From the NCBI GenBank assembly GCA_951812335.1, contig OX638293.1, positions 124,001-188,000 of the forward strand: a DNA stretch of 64,000 nt, given 5' to 3'. The position numbers and the translations under genes are program-made. The notes under the pieces were generated by a model. The model was not told the origin of the DNA, searched no databases, and was given only the letters and a program-made list of their open reading frames with translations. Below, in pieces: positions 45,255-53,519 of this stretch (position 1 is its first letter; each line of letters starts with the position of its first letter). Origin of the DNA: Rhodothermales bacterium (lineage in GTDB: Bacteria; Bacteroidota; Rhodothermia; Rhodothermales; VXPQ01).

Positions 45255-45340
45255 ATGCCTTTTGAGTAAAAAATATACCGAAATGGTATAGAAATGGTAT
45301 AGAAATAGTATAAAAAATACTCAAAAAGAGTAAAAAGGGG
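45255..45340. repeat. AT-rich block with 11-bp tandem repeats and nested dyads
   Basis: Unit GGTATAGAAAT at 45285-45295 and 45296-45306, with a third variant (AGTATAAAAAAT) at 45307-45318. TTTTGAGTA just upstream is complementary to TACTCAAAA just downstream, TATACC-gaaat-GGTATA forms a small hairpin, and ACTC-aaaaa-GAGT another. Base composition is far below that of the surroundings. It could be a promoter/UP region for the dipeptidase, a terminator for mpl or an insertion scar. Confidence 0.6.
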
Positions 45341-45375
45341 GCATTAGGGCCCGGCTGACTCCGCCAACGCGCTGG

Positions 45376-45418
45376 CGTCGCGGGCGTGAAGCGCCCTTTG
45401 GGAAACTGCGAGAAGTGC
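45376..45418 (-). repeat. Isolated interior fragment of the inverted-end repeat
   Basis: CGCGGGCGTGAAGCGCCCTT and the following GGGAAACTGCGAGAAGT match the interior of the full copies (compare 7313-7352) without either terminus. Confidence 0.6.
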
Positions 45419-45485
45419 AAGAACCGGGCGTATATCGTATTCTGTACGCATTCCCGCAAACGACCCAGGCTATCCGAAGACCTTC

Positions 45486-46730
45486 ATGCGCAGTTTCCCT
45501 GTCCTGTTCTGTATCCTGCTTGCCGCCATGACCATACTGTCCGCGCGCAACCCCGAAGCTCCCTCAGCCCCTGCCGACCCCGATGACGACGCCCTCCGCG
45601 CCCGCGCCGACTCGCTGGCGCATGCCTTGCTCATCGTGGACGGCCATATCGACGTGCCGTACCGGCTCGACGGTTTCCATGAAAATATTTCCGAGGAAAC
45701 CTTCGGCGGGGACTTCGACTATCCGAAAGCAGTGGCGGGCGGCCTCGACGCCCCGTTCATGTCGATCTACATCCCGGCGGTCTATCAGGAAACCGGCGGG
45801 GCCGCGGAAAAGGCGGATTCTCTGATCGACATGGTGGAGGGATTCGTCGAGCAGTGGCCGGACAAGTTCGCCCATGCGCGATCCGTGGCCGATGTCCGGG
45901 CCAACTTCGAGGCAGGACGTATCTCCCTGCCGATGGGTATGGAGAACGGCGCACCCATCGGCGACGACCTTGCGCGCCTGCAATATTTCCATGAGCGAGG
46001 CATTCGATACATCACCCTGACGCATTCTCGCGTCAATCAACTCAGCGATTCGTCCTACGATTCGACCCGGGTGTATCACGGCCTGAGCGATCTGGGCAAG
46101 GAGGCGGTTCGCGAAATGAACCGTCTTGGAATCATTGTCGATGTCTCTCATATCTCCGACGAAGCTTTCCGCGATGTGATGGAAATCACCGAAGCGCCCG
46201 CCCTGGCAAGCCACTCTTCCGCCCGACATTTTACGCCGGGCTGGGAGCGCAACATGAACGACGCCATGATCCGGCGCCTCGCCGAAAACGGCGGGGTCGT
46301 CATGATTGTCTTCGGATCGACGTTCCTGCGCACGGAATACGATGCGGAAGGGGACTCTGTCCGGGCAGCCATTGAACAAGAGTTAGCAGCCGCCGGCTAT
46401 GAGCAGGGGACGGAAGCGTACGTACGCCGGTTCGAGGAGCAGCGCAAGGCGCACCCGGTCGGCTCGGTCGAGGACATTGTGGCGCAGATCAACCATGTCG
46501 TTGCGCTCACGAGCATCGACCATGTAGGACTGGGATCGGATTTCGACGGCGTTTTTGCGCTGCCGGACGGCATGCAGGACGCCTCCATGTATCCGAACCT
46601 GATCTACCTCCTGCTCAAGGAAGGGTACAGCGACGAGGATATCCGGAAGATTCTGGGCGAAAACGCCCTGCGCGTGTGGTCCGATGTGGAAGAGGTCGCT
46701 CGGGCGATGCAGGACGCCGAGAAGGGATAA
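45486..46730 (+). CDS. Membrane dipeptidase (peptidase family M19), secreted
   Basis: 414-aa renal-dipeptidase-type zinc hydrolase. The signal peptide is MRSFPVLFCILLAAMTILSA, with processing near residue 20. Zinc-binding elements: IVDGHIDVPYRL (His, Asp), GMENGAPIGDDLARL (bridging Glu), VDVSHISDEAFRDVMEI (His) and APALASHSSARHF (His). DHVGLGSDFDG is the conserved C-terminal aspartate loop. It cleaves dipeptides, including D-Ala-containing and L,D types, in the periplasm. Near mpl it could feed murein peptide recycling, an inference from position only. Confidence 0.92.
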   Translation: MRSFPVLFCILLAAMTILSARNPEAPSAPADPDDDALRARADSLAHALLIVDGHIDVPYRLDGFHENISEETFGGDFDYPKAVAGGLDAPFMSIYIPAVYQETGGAAEKADSLIDMVEGFVEQWPDKFAHARSVADVRANFEAGRISLPMGMENGAPIGDDLARLQYFHERGIRYITLTHSRVNQLSDSSYDSTRVYHGLSDLGKEAVREMNRLGIIVDVSHISDEAFRDVMEITEAPALASHSSARHFTPGWERNMNDAMIRRLAENGGVVMIVFGSTFLRTEYDAEGDSVRAAIEQELAAAGYEQGTEAYVRRFEEQRKAHPVGSVEDIVAQINHVVALTSIDHVGLGSDFDGVFALPDGMQDASMYPNLIYLLLKEGYSDEDIRKILGENALRVWSDVEEVARAMQDAEKG

Positions 46731-46902
46731 GGGACAGGTAAGGAGCACATCGCAATGTTCGGCCACTCGGCTACGCATAACGGATGAAACCGTACCCGAC
46801 CAGGTAGGCTTTTACGGCAGGACACATAGCATCGTTATTCATAAAAAGATGCCCCCAGCTACGCAATATGCCATGTGTTACATCGGCAATGGCAAAACAA
46901 AA

Positions 46903-48345
46903 TTACCGTTCTGCGGACCGTGACCAGCCCTGCATCCGATCTTTCAGATAGTCCGCCGCATTGTTTTTCGGAATGCGCTCCTGAATCATGGAATCCCGAT
47001 CCCGGACGGTAACGGCGCCTGTTTCCATCGTTTCGCCATCGACCGTGATGCAGAACGGCGTACCGGCTTCGTCCATCCGCCGGTACCGTTTCCCGATGGA
47101 TCCGCTATCGTCATAGAATGCATTGAAATGCCCGCGCAGATCGGCGGCGAGGGCCTGGGCCGTTTCCGGCATCCCGTCCCGTTTGACCAGCGGGAAAACA
47201 GCGGCCTTGACAGGAGCCACTTCGGGATGAAACTTCATGACGATGCGTTCTTCGCCTTCGACGCGCTCCTCTTCGTACGCCTCGCACAACAACATGAGAA
47301 TGGTGCGGTCCAGACCGGCCGAGGTTTCGACGACATACGGAATGTATTTCTCCTTCCGATACGGATCGAAATACTCCATCTTCTTGCCGGAGAATTCCTG
47401 GTGGCGTTTCAGGTCGAAGTCGGTGCGCGAGTGAATGCCTTCGATTTCCTGCCATCCCATAGGGAAGGCGTACTGCACATCGAAGGCTGCATCGGCATAG
47501 TGCGCCAACTTCTCGTGTTCGTGCCAGCGCAAATGCTCCGGGCGGATACCGTTGTCTATGTGCCACTGCATTCGTTTGGCCCGCCACGCCTCGAAATGCT
47601 CCATTTGGGTGCCGGGACAGACGAAATACTGCATCTCCATCTGCTCGAATTCGCGCATCCGGAAAATGAACCGTCGGGCGACGATCTCGTTGCGAAAGGC
47701 CTTTCCGATTTGCGCAATGCCGAACGGCAGCTGCTGCCGGGCCGTTTCTTGCGCAAGACGAAAGTTCACGAAGATACCCTGGGCCGTTTCGGGGCGAAGG
47801 TAGATTTTGGTCTCGTCGTCGACGACCGCGCCGGCATGCGTTTCGAACATCAGGTTGAATTGCCGCACCTCGGTCCAATCGAAAGCCCCGGAGTCGGGCC
47901 CCCGGATCTCCTCGTCGAGGATGATCCGATGGAGTTCCTTCGGCATATCGTCGCTATGCAGCGCCGCAACAAAGCGGGTCCGTAACGCACGGGCCTGTTC
48001 CTCCTTGCCGGAAGCCTCCATTTTCTCGATGCGCCGCTCGATCAGGTCGTCGGCCCGGTACCGGCGCTTCGACGCCTTGTCGTCGATCATCGGATCGTGG
48101 AAAGCGTCTACATGCCCGGACGCTTTCCAGACGGTCGGATGCATAAGAATAGCCGCGTCGAGCCCTTCGATGTTTTCGTGCCGATACACCATCTCCCGCC
48201 ACCACCGCTCCTTGACGTTGCGCTTCAACTCGACGCCCAAGGGGCCGTAATCGTACGTGGCGCCGAGGCCGCCGTAAATATCCGAGGACGGGAAGATGAA
48301 TCCGCGTCGCTTGGAAAGGGAAACGATCTTTTCCAGAAGGTCCAT
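46903..48345 (-). CDS. glyS: Glycyl-tRNA synthetase (dimeric type)
   Basis: 480-aa class II synthetase charging tRNA-Gly, the single-chain alpha2 type rather than the alpha/beta GlyQ-GlyS type. It starts at ATG 48345 (MDLLEKIVSLSKRRGFIFPS); longer in-frame upstream sequence is not conserved. Motif 1 region GATYDYGPLGVELKRNVKER, motif 2 FRNEIVARRFIFRMREFEQM and motif 3 TSAGLDRTILMLLCEAYEEE are all present. IRGPDSGAFDWTEVRQFNLM is typical of this subfamily. The C-terminal anticodon-binding domain is intact. radC lies 127 bp upstream on the same strand. Confidence 0.96.
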   Translation of the reverse strand: MDLLEKIVSLSKRRGFIFPSSDIYGGLGATYDYGPLGVELKRNVKERWWREMVYRHENIEGLDAAILMHPTVWKASGHVDAFHDPMIDDKASKRRYRADDLIERRIEKMEASGKEEQARALRTRFVAALHSDDMPKELHRIILDEEIRGPDSGAFDWTEVRQFNLMFETHAGAVVDDETKIYLRPETAQGIFVNFRLAQETARQQLPFGIAQIGKAFRNEIVARRFIFRMREFEQMEMQYFVCPGTQMEHFEAWRAKRMQWHIDNGIRPEHLRWHEHEKLAHYADAAFDVQYAFPMGWQEIEGIHSRTDFDLKRHQEFSGKKMEYFDPYRKEKYIPYVVETSAGLDRTILMLLCEAYEEERVEGEERIVMKFHPEVAPVKAAVFPLVKRDGMPETAQALAADLRGHFNAFYDDSGSIGKRYRRMDEAGTPFCITVDGETMETGAVTVRDRDSMIQERIPKNNAADYLKDRMQGWSRSAER

Positions 48346-48472
48346 GGGAGGGCGAACGAATGCGGGAGAAACGCCCGGACAACGCCGGAGTGCGGGCCTC
48401 ATACCGGGGAAGGCGCCGGTATGATTCCGTAAGCGGTCTAAAACCGCAGGAGGGTTTGCCGGACGGCAATGT

Positions 48473-49222
48473 CTACAGCAATTGACGTTCCGCCATGGAC
48501 GTGTATCCGTTTCCCGCAACGATAAGATGGTCGTGAATGGGAATACCCATCATCTCGCCGGCGGCCACCAGTTGCCGGGTAACCCTGATATCTTCCTGGC
48601 TGGGTTCCGGATTACCTGACGGATGGTTGTGTACGCAGATCACCGAAGCGGCATTCTCGAGGACAGCTTGCTGGAAAACGGCCCTCGGTTCGACAATGCT
48701 GGCCGCAAGCCCACCCTCGCTCACCCGAACGTCTCCTATAATGACGTTCGCCGTATTGAGCAAGACAAGGTCGAACACCTCCGTGCGCATATCCCGCAAT
48801 CTCGGGATGTAGACAGCTGCCACATCGTCGGGCGAACACACCTGAATTTCTTTGCGATCGGTTTGCTGTGCTTCGACGCGCCGGCCAATCTCGAACGCGG
48901 CCGCGAGTTGAGCCGCCTTGGCCGGACCGATGCCTGCTACGCGCATCGTCTCCCGTACATCGCGGCGGGAAAGGTCACGCAGCGCGCCAAACGTATGCAG
49001 CAGCGTACGCCCAAGCTGAATGGCCGACACGGAGCCGGAACGAGTGTGCGTACCGGATCGAAATAGCACCCCGATCAACTCGGCATCCGACAATGCATCG
49101 GCACACCCGCTCAAAACGCGCTCACTCGGGCGTTCCGCTTCCGCCCAATCGCGAATGGGAACCCGGTATCGAATTTCCGGATCCGAAACGGGATCGATCC
49201 GTGCAAGGGGATTCAGCGCCAT
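48473..49222 (-). CDS. radC: RadC-family JAB/MPN protein
   Basis: 249-aa protein with an N-terminal UPF0758 helix-hairpin-helix region (VAGIGPAKAAQLAAAFEIGR) and a C-terminal JAMM metalloprotease-like domain. The metal site is complete: VICVHNHPSGNPEPSQEDIR gives the H-x-H and downstream Ser/Asp, and the upstream glutamate lies near VSEGGLAASIVEP. The old repair assignment is unsupported in general; the biochemical role of RadC is unknown. Length is normal. On the same strand as glyS and the short rho. Confidence 0.93.
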   Translation of the reverse strand: MALNPLARIDPVSDPEIRYRVPIRDWAEAERPSERVLSGCADALSDAELIGVLFRSGTHTRSGSVSAIQLGRTLLHTFGALRDLSRRDVRETMRVAGIGPAKAAQLAAAFEIGRRVEAQQTDRKEIQVCSPDDVAAVYIPRLRDMRTEVFDLVLLNTANVIIGDVRVSEGGLAASIVEPRAVFQQAVLENAASVICVHNHPSGNPEPSQEDIRVTRQLVAAGEMMGIPIHDHLIVAGNGYTSMAERQLL

Positions 49223-49315
49223 ACAAAGAAGCCGATCGGGAAGGGTTCCATAGATATTCTATAGACCCCGAAAGGCGGCAAATATAACCCCGGTGCGCTA
49301 TTTCGTACGTAGGGC

Positions 49316-50437
49316 TTATCCGTACCCCTCGCTCGGAACCAGTTCGTTGAGCAGGTGCGCGTTGGTTGGGGACTGTTGCAGATGACGAAGCAGTGCTTGC
49401 ATCGCGTCGATAGGGGGCCGCGAATTGAGCGCCCGAAACAGCCGATGATGCTGATCTATTGCATCCCCAATGAGTCGTTCTTCGTTGCGCGTACCGCTTT
49501 TTCGCAGGTTGATGGCCGGAAAAATGCGTTTGTCGGCCATCTCCCGATCCAGCACGATCTCCGAATTACCCGTTCCCTTGAATTCTTCGAAAATGACGTC
49601 GTCCATACGGCTGCCGGTCTCGATAAGCGCCGTAGCAACGATAGTGAGTGACCCACCTCCTTCGATGTTGCGCGCAGAGCCAAATATCCGCCGGGGGATC
49701 TGCAGTGCCTTCGCGTCCAGTCCGCCGGAAAGCGTGCGCCCGCTTCCGGACTGGTACAAGTTGAACGTTCGGCCCAATCTCGTCAACGAATCGAGCAGCA
49801 GCACCACATCCTTTCCCATTTCCACGAGGCGCCGCGCATATTCGAGCGCCAGGGTGGAGACACGCACATGGTTGTCTTCCTCCCTGTCGTTCGAGGAAGC
49901 GAACACCTGTGCCGCCGTTGCCCGCTTGAAGTCGGTCACTTCCTCGGGGCGCTCGTCGACAAGCAGCGCCACCAACGCCACATCCGGATGATTCTGCGTA
50001 ATAGCGGTGGCCATCCTCTTCAGCAGGATCGTCTTTCCCGTTCGGGGCGGCGCCACGATCAAGGCGCGTTGTCCCTTTCCAATGGGGGACACGAGATCCA
50101 CGACGCGCATGGAAATGTCCCCAGGGGCCGTGACCAATTCCAGTTTCTCGTCGGGGTAAATGGTTTGCCCGGCGTCGAAATCGGAAACCTCCGCCCAGGC
50201 TTCGGGCGGCATGCCCATCACGCTGTCGATTCGGGCTACCTGCAAAGCGCCCTTGCGCCCTGGCCGCAGGGTACCTGTCATGAGGCACCCGTCCCGAAGG
50301 TGAAATTTTCGCACCAGGGGCGGCGACGTAAAGGGGTCGCTGTTTCCTTTCGGCAAATCCGGGCGAAAGGTCCGGATAAAACCGAATTTTTTATCCCCGA
50401 TCATCTCGAGGAGACCTTCAAAGCGTTTTTCCGACAT
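49316..50437 (-). CDS. rho: Short Rho transcription termination factor
   Basis: 373-aa ATP-dependent RNA helicase of the Rho family. The cold-shock-like RNA-binding domain starts at the very N-terminus (GLLEMIGDKKFGFIRTFRPD, 8-27), so the N-terminal helical Rho_N domain is absent. Motor motifs: P-loop APPRTGKT (129-136, Arg-Thr in place of the usual Lys-Ala), LLVDERPEEVTDFKR, and Walker B VVLLLDSLTRLGRTFN. GGSLTIVATALIETGSRMDD, and EEFKGTGNSEIVLDREMADK with the R-loop, follow. It is shorter than the 410-700 aa usual in Bacteroidota, so it may be a second Rho paralogue. Confidence 0.88.
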   Translation of the reverse strand: MSEKRFEGLLEMIGDKKFGFIRTFRPDLPKGNSDPFTSPPLVRKFHLRDGCLMTGTLRPGRKGALQVARIDSVMGMPPEAWAEVSDFDAGQTIYPDEKLELVTAPGDISMRVVDLVSPIGKGQRALIVAPPRTGKTILLKRMATAITQNHPDVALVALLVDERPEEVTDFKRATAAQVFASSNDREEDNHVRVSTLALEYARRLVEMGKDVVLLLDSLTRLGRTFNLYQSGSGRTLSGGLDAKALQIPRRIFGSARNIEGGGSLTIVATALIETGSRMDDVIFEEFKGTGNSEIVLDREMADKRIFPAINLRKSGTRNEERLIGDAIDQHHRLFRALNSRPPIDAMQALLRHLQQSPTNAHLLNELVPSEGYG

Positions 50438-50702
50438 AAAATTCAGTCAGTTGGCAAGAGAAGCGTACCAAACGCATTGCATGCGACCGCCCTTCCCGGC
50501 AACAATAATTCGATGAAGGGAGGGAACGCGCGCGACGCGCTTCGTACATTTAATACCGCATACGCCATGCGGCGGGAAACCGATAGATGAAAGGCTCGGC
50601 GAATAATTCGACGAACGATCGCAACCTGGTTTCCAGGGCGTGCGGCCCGAAAAACGGAAAACCCGGAGAAAGATGGGATGTACATAACTCTAACATTATA
50701 GC

Positions 50703-51542
50703 ATGACCATGAGTTCCGAATCGTCATCGCAAGCGCAAAACGGCGCCGCGGCCCCCGGATCGTACGGAGCGGAAATGCTGCGCCGCACGATAACGGGAAA
50801 CGCATCGACCCCTCCCGTTCTCCTTCTCCACGGATGGGGAAGCAGCGCCGCTAATATGGCCCCGATAGCCCAGGCGCTTGCCTCGGATTACCGGGTCATG
50901 AGCATTGATCTCCCCGGGCACGGCCATTCGCCGGCGCCCACCGAGGTCATAGGGGTACCGGAGCATGCCGCACTTGTCAAGGAGATCATTGACACGCACA
51001 TCGGGAAACCGGTTACGATCGTAGGGCACTCCAACGGAGGTCGCATTGCGCTCTATATGGCTTCGCACCCGCTCTATAAACCACTCATCCGTCATCTGGT
51101 GCTCGTCAGTCCCTCGGGAGTCACGCCAAACCGATCCGTCGGGTACTATGCCCGGCGGACCATAGCAAATATGCTCAAGGCCCCCTTCCGACTCGCACCC
51201 GAGCCGCTTCGCGCCTACGGACTCGACTGGCTAAGGCATTCGCTCGCGTGGCGTGCGCTTGGGTCGTCGGATTACCGCGCCGTCGAAGGCGTCATGCGCA
51301 GCGTCTTTGTTCGCATGGTGACCTATCGTCTCGATGAGCGTGTGCAGGAAATCGATGTTCCCGTACTGCTCTTTCGAGGCGATCGGGATACGGCCATATC
51401 GCAACGGCAGATGGAATATCTTGTGCACACCATCCCCGATGCGGGCCTTGTGGTGCTCGAAAATGCGGGACACTACGGCTACATGGACGATTTCGCCACG
51501 TTCATTGCCGCCACCCGGCACTTTCTGAAAACAACCTGCTGA
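50703..51542 (+). CDS. Alpha/beta hydrolase
   Basis: 279-aa cytoplasmic alpha/beta-fold hydrolase. The oxyanion motif HGWGSS is at 43-48 and the nucleophile elbow GHSNGG at 108-113 (S110). The acid is in RGDRDTAIS and the histidine in NAGHYGYMDD, so the triad looks complete. There is no signal peptide. The gene is read toward a membrane-anchored MurF-like ligase 340 bp downstream, with a repeat in between. Substrate unknown: ester or amide in cell-wall precursor metabolism is a context-based guess. Confidence 0.82.
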   Translation: MTMSSESSSQAQNGAAAPGSYGAEMLRRTITGNASTPPVLLLHGWGSSAANMAPIAQALASDYRVMSIDLPGHGHSPAPTEVIGVPEHAALVKEIIDTHIGKPVTIVGHSNGGRIALYMASHPLYKPLIRHLVLVSPSGVTPNRSVGYYARRTIANMLKAPFRLAPEPLRAYGLDWLRHSLAWRALGSSDYRAVEGVMRSVFVRMVTYRLDERVQEIDVPVLLFRGDRDTAISQRQMEYLVHTIPDAGLVVLENAGHYGYMDDFATFIAATRHFLKTTC

Positions 51543-51882
51543 AAAACAACTCGTTTACAAACAGCCTGCCGAAAACCGACTTGCTGCAAAACACCTGACG
51601 CCGCACCGGGTTCCCTCTTATGGATACTCTGATTAAGTCCACAAAGCTCAGAGGCTTGCGAGGGGCGGGCTGGCAAGGAATGACGAAGCAGTGTGGCAGG
51701 CCCCACACAATGAGGAATGATGCAGCCAGCTTGCCCCTCGCAGTCTCCCGAAGGGCGCGTCACGTCCGCGATGCCGGAAACCTCAGTGTTTCCCGTTGAT
51801 TTCAACGATGGAATCCTAACATCCTTTGCGTACGAACGTGACGCGCTGAGCGAAGCGGTTTTGATCAGAGTATCCATAATTT
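51543..51882. other. Intergenic region filled by a full repeat
   Basis: 340 bp between the hydrolase and MurF-like genes. 51622-51875 is a full-length inverted-end repeat. 51543-51621 contains a run related to the hydrolase 3-prime end (repeated CAAC/GAAAA-rich sequence) and nothing recognisable. Only 7 bp separate the repeat from the MurF-like ATG. Confidence 0.65.
51622..51875 (+). mobile_element. Full-length inverted-end repeat (254 bp), best-structured copy
   Basis: Ends GGATACTCTGATTAAGTCC and TTTTGATCAGAGTATCC; with the flanks the dyad extends to TTAT...ATAA. Hairpin 1: GCGAGGGGC-GG-GCTGGC (51658-51674) pairs with GCCAGC-TT-GCCCCTCGC (51725-51741), with an inner GTGTGG/CCACAC stem (51691-51708). 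Hairpin 2: GCGCGTCACGT (51755-51765) pairs perfectly with ACGTGACGCGC (51836-51846). The copy at 7209 replaces a G:C pair here by T:A on both arms, preserving pairing. No coding capacity; resembles a MITE or large REP element. Confidence 0.9.
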
Positions 51883-53505
51883 ATGTTCATCATCCCGTTT
51901 CTTGCTATTGTCACGACCCTGTTTGCGGGATGGCGCGCAGCGCGGCGGCTGCGCTATTTTCTGCATGCCTTCCAGCTGCACGGTTACAAGTCCGACGAAT
52001 TCCGTGGCTGGGTCGCCCATCGTTTCCGCACGCTCGTATTCCGTCTCTCACACAAGCTTGCGCTCGCGGAGTTGGTTCTCGCAGCTGTCGCCGCCGCTTT
52101 TCTTGACCCGTTTCCCGTCGCCGCTGTCGCACTACCCCTCTGGGCCATTACCTTCGCTTCCTCGCGCCGCTATCGGAGCGACCGCGAGAAAAAACCTCTG
52201 AAGTACACCAACCGGATGCAACGCCTGCTGGCGACCGCTGCCCTGCTGGCGATCCTCCCCATTGCAGGAGGATTGTGCATCTGGCTCCGGGGCGATCTCG
52301 CCGCCCTGATCTGGTATCTGGGGGGCTTATTTCTGGCGGATTTCCTGGCGCCTGCCTGGGTGCTTGTTGCCGCCGCCCTGACGGATCCTGTGGAACGACG
52401 TATTCGGGAGGAGTTCAAGCGGAAGGCCCGCCGCCGACTCGGCCGCCGGTCCGATCTGAAGATCGTTGCCGTGACCGGATCCTACGGGAAAACGAGCACC
52501 AAAACCATCATCGGAGATATTCTTGGGCTACGTTACCAGACCCTGATTACCCCCGGTTCCTACAACACGCCCATGGGGCTTTGCCTCGTCGTCAATAACA
52601 TGCTGCGGGCGGAGCACCAGGTCCTCGTGCTTGAAATGGGTATCCGGCGCCCTGGCGATATGGACGAACTGTGTACTATGGTCCGGCCCGATATCGGCGT
52701 AGTGACGTCGATCGGAATCGCGCATCTGGAAAGCATGGGGACCATCGACCGTATTGCGGACGAGAAAGCCCGTATGATCGCCAGTATGGATGCGGGGGGC
52801 GTAGCTGTTCTCAACATGGACGACGACCGGGTGGTGGCCATGCGAGAGCATACCCGCGGCCGGATATGGCGCATTTCCGCGCAGGGCCGCCCAGACGCCG
52901 ACCTTGCGGCCTTCGACATCCGGTACGACCACCGAGGAACGTCCTTTCTTGTGCGCGACAAGCACGGAACGGAGCAGCGTTTCCGGACCCGGCTTCTCGG
53001 AGCGCACAACGTAACCAACATCCTCCTGGCGCTGGCGGTCGGATGCGAGATGGGGTTGCGCTTGCGCCAGATGACGCACGCCGTGGAGCGAATCGAGCCT
53101 GTTCCGCACCGGCTCCAATTGCGCCGGGAGGGCCCGGTAACCGTCATCGACGACGCCTTCAACGCCAATCCGGTCGGAGCGAGGAACGCCGTGGAGATAC
53201 TCGGAACGTTCCGCTCGGGACGGCGCATCGTCGTGACTCCCGGTATGATTGAACTCGGCGAGCGGCAACACGAAGAAAACCGCTTGCTGGGCGAGCATAT
53301 CGCCGACCATGCGGACCTTGCGCTTCTCGTGGGCCGCAAGCAAACCGCTCCCATCAGGGAGGGACTCCAGGCCAAAAATTTCCCGGCAGAAAATCTGCAC
53401 GTTTTCGATGCTTTGCGGGATGCGCAGGCCTTCCTCTCATCGTTCCTCCGCGAAGGAGATGTCGTGCTCTACGAGAACGATCTGCCGGATCAGTACGACG
53501 AATAG
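51883..53505 (+). CDS. Membrane-anchored MurF-like Mur ligase
   Basis: 540 aa. The first 170 residues hold about four to five hydrophobic helices (MFIIPFLAIVTTLFAG, ALAELVLAAVAAAFLDPFPV and others), not found in standard MurF. From about residue 190 a Mur-ligase centre and C-terminus follow: P-loop VAVTGSYGKTSTK (197-207, G199-K203-T204), VLVLEMGIRRPGDMDELC, GVVTSIGIAHLESMGT, LLGAHNVTNILLALAVG, and VIDDAFNANPVGARNAVEIL (C-terminal DD-x-x-N-A-N motif). This most resembles the D-Ala-D-Ala-adding MurF. The N-terminal UDP-binding domain of MurF is replaced by the membrane part. Leader is the repeat ending 7 bp upstream; no Shine-Dalgarno sequence. Confidence 0.88.
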   Translation: MFIIPFLAIVTTLFAGWRAARRLRYFLHAFQLHGYKSDEFRGWVAHRFRTLVFRLSHKLALAELVLAAVAAAFLDPFPVAAVALPLWAITFASSRRYRSDREKKPLKYTNRMQRLLATAALLAILPIAGGLCIWLRGDLAALIWYLGGLFLADFLAPAWVLVAAALTDPVERRIREEFKRKARRRLGRRSDLKIVAVTGSYGKTSTKTIIGDILGLRYQTLITPGSYNTPMGLCLVVNNMLRAEHQVLVLEMGIRRPGDMDELCTMVRPDIGVVTSIGIAHLESMGTIDRIADEKARMIASMDAGGVAVLNMDDDRVVAMREHTRGRIWRISAQGRPDADLAAFDIRYDHRGTSFLVRDKHGTEQRFRTRLLGAHNVTNILLALAVGCEMGLRLRQMTHAVERIEPVPHRLQLRREGPVTVIDDAFNANPVGARNAVEILGTFRSGRRIVVTPGMIELGERQHEENRLLGEHIADHADLALLVGRKQTAPIREGLQAKNFPAENLHVFDALRDAQAFLSSFLREGDVVLYENDLPDQYDE

Positions 53506-53519
53506 CCGCCGGTATTGCT

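Larger units (their letters stand above)
45154..45485. other. mpl-dipeptidase intergenic region with repeats and AT-rich block
   Basis: 332 bp without a gene. It holds a deleted inverted-end repeat (45157-45254), a strikingly AT-rich block with tandem and inverted repeats (45255-45340), and a second isolated fragment of the repeat interior (45376-45418). The final 65 bp before the dipeptidase ATG show nothing recognisable. Confidence 0.7.
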
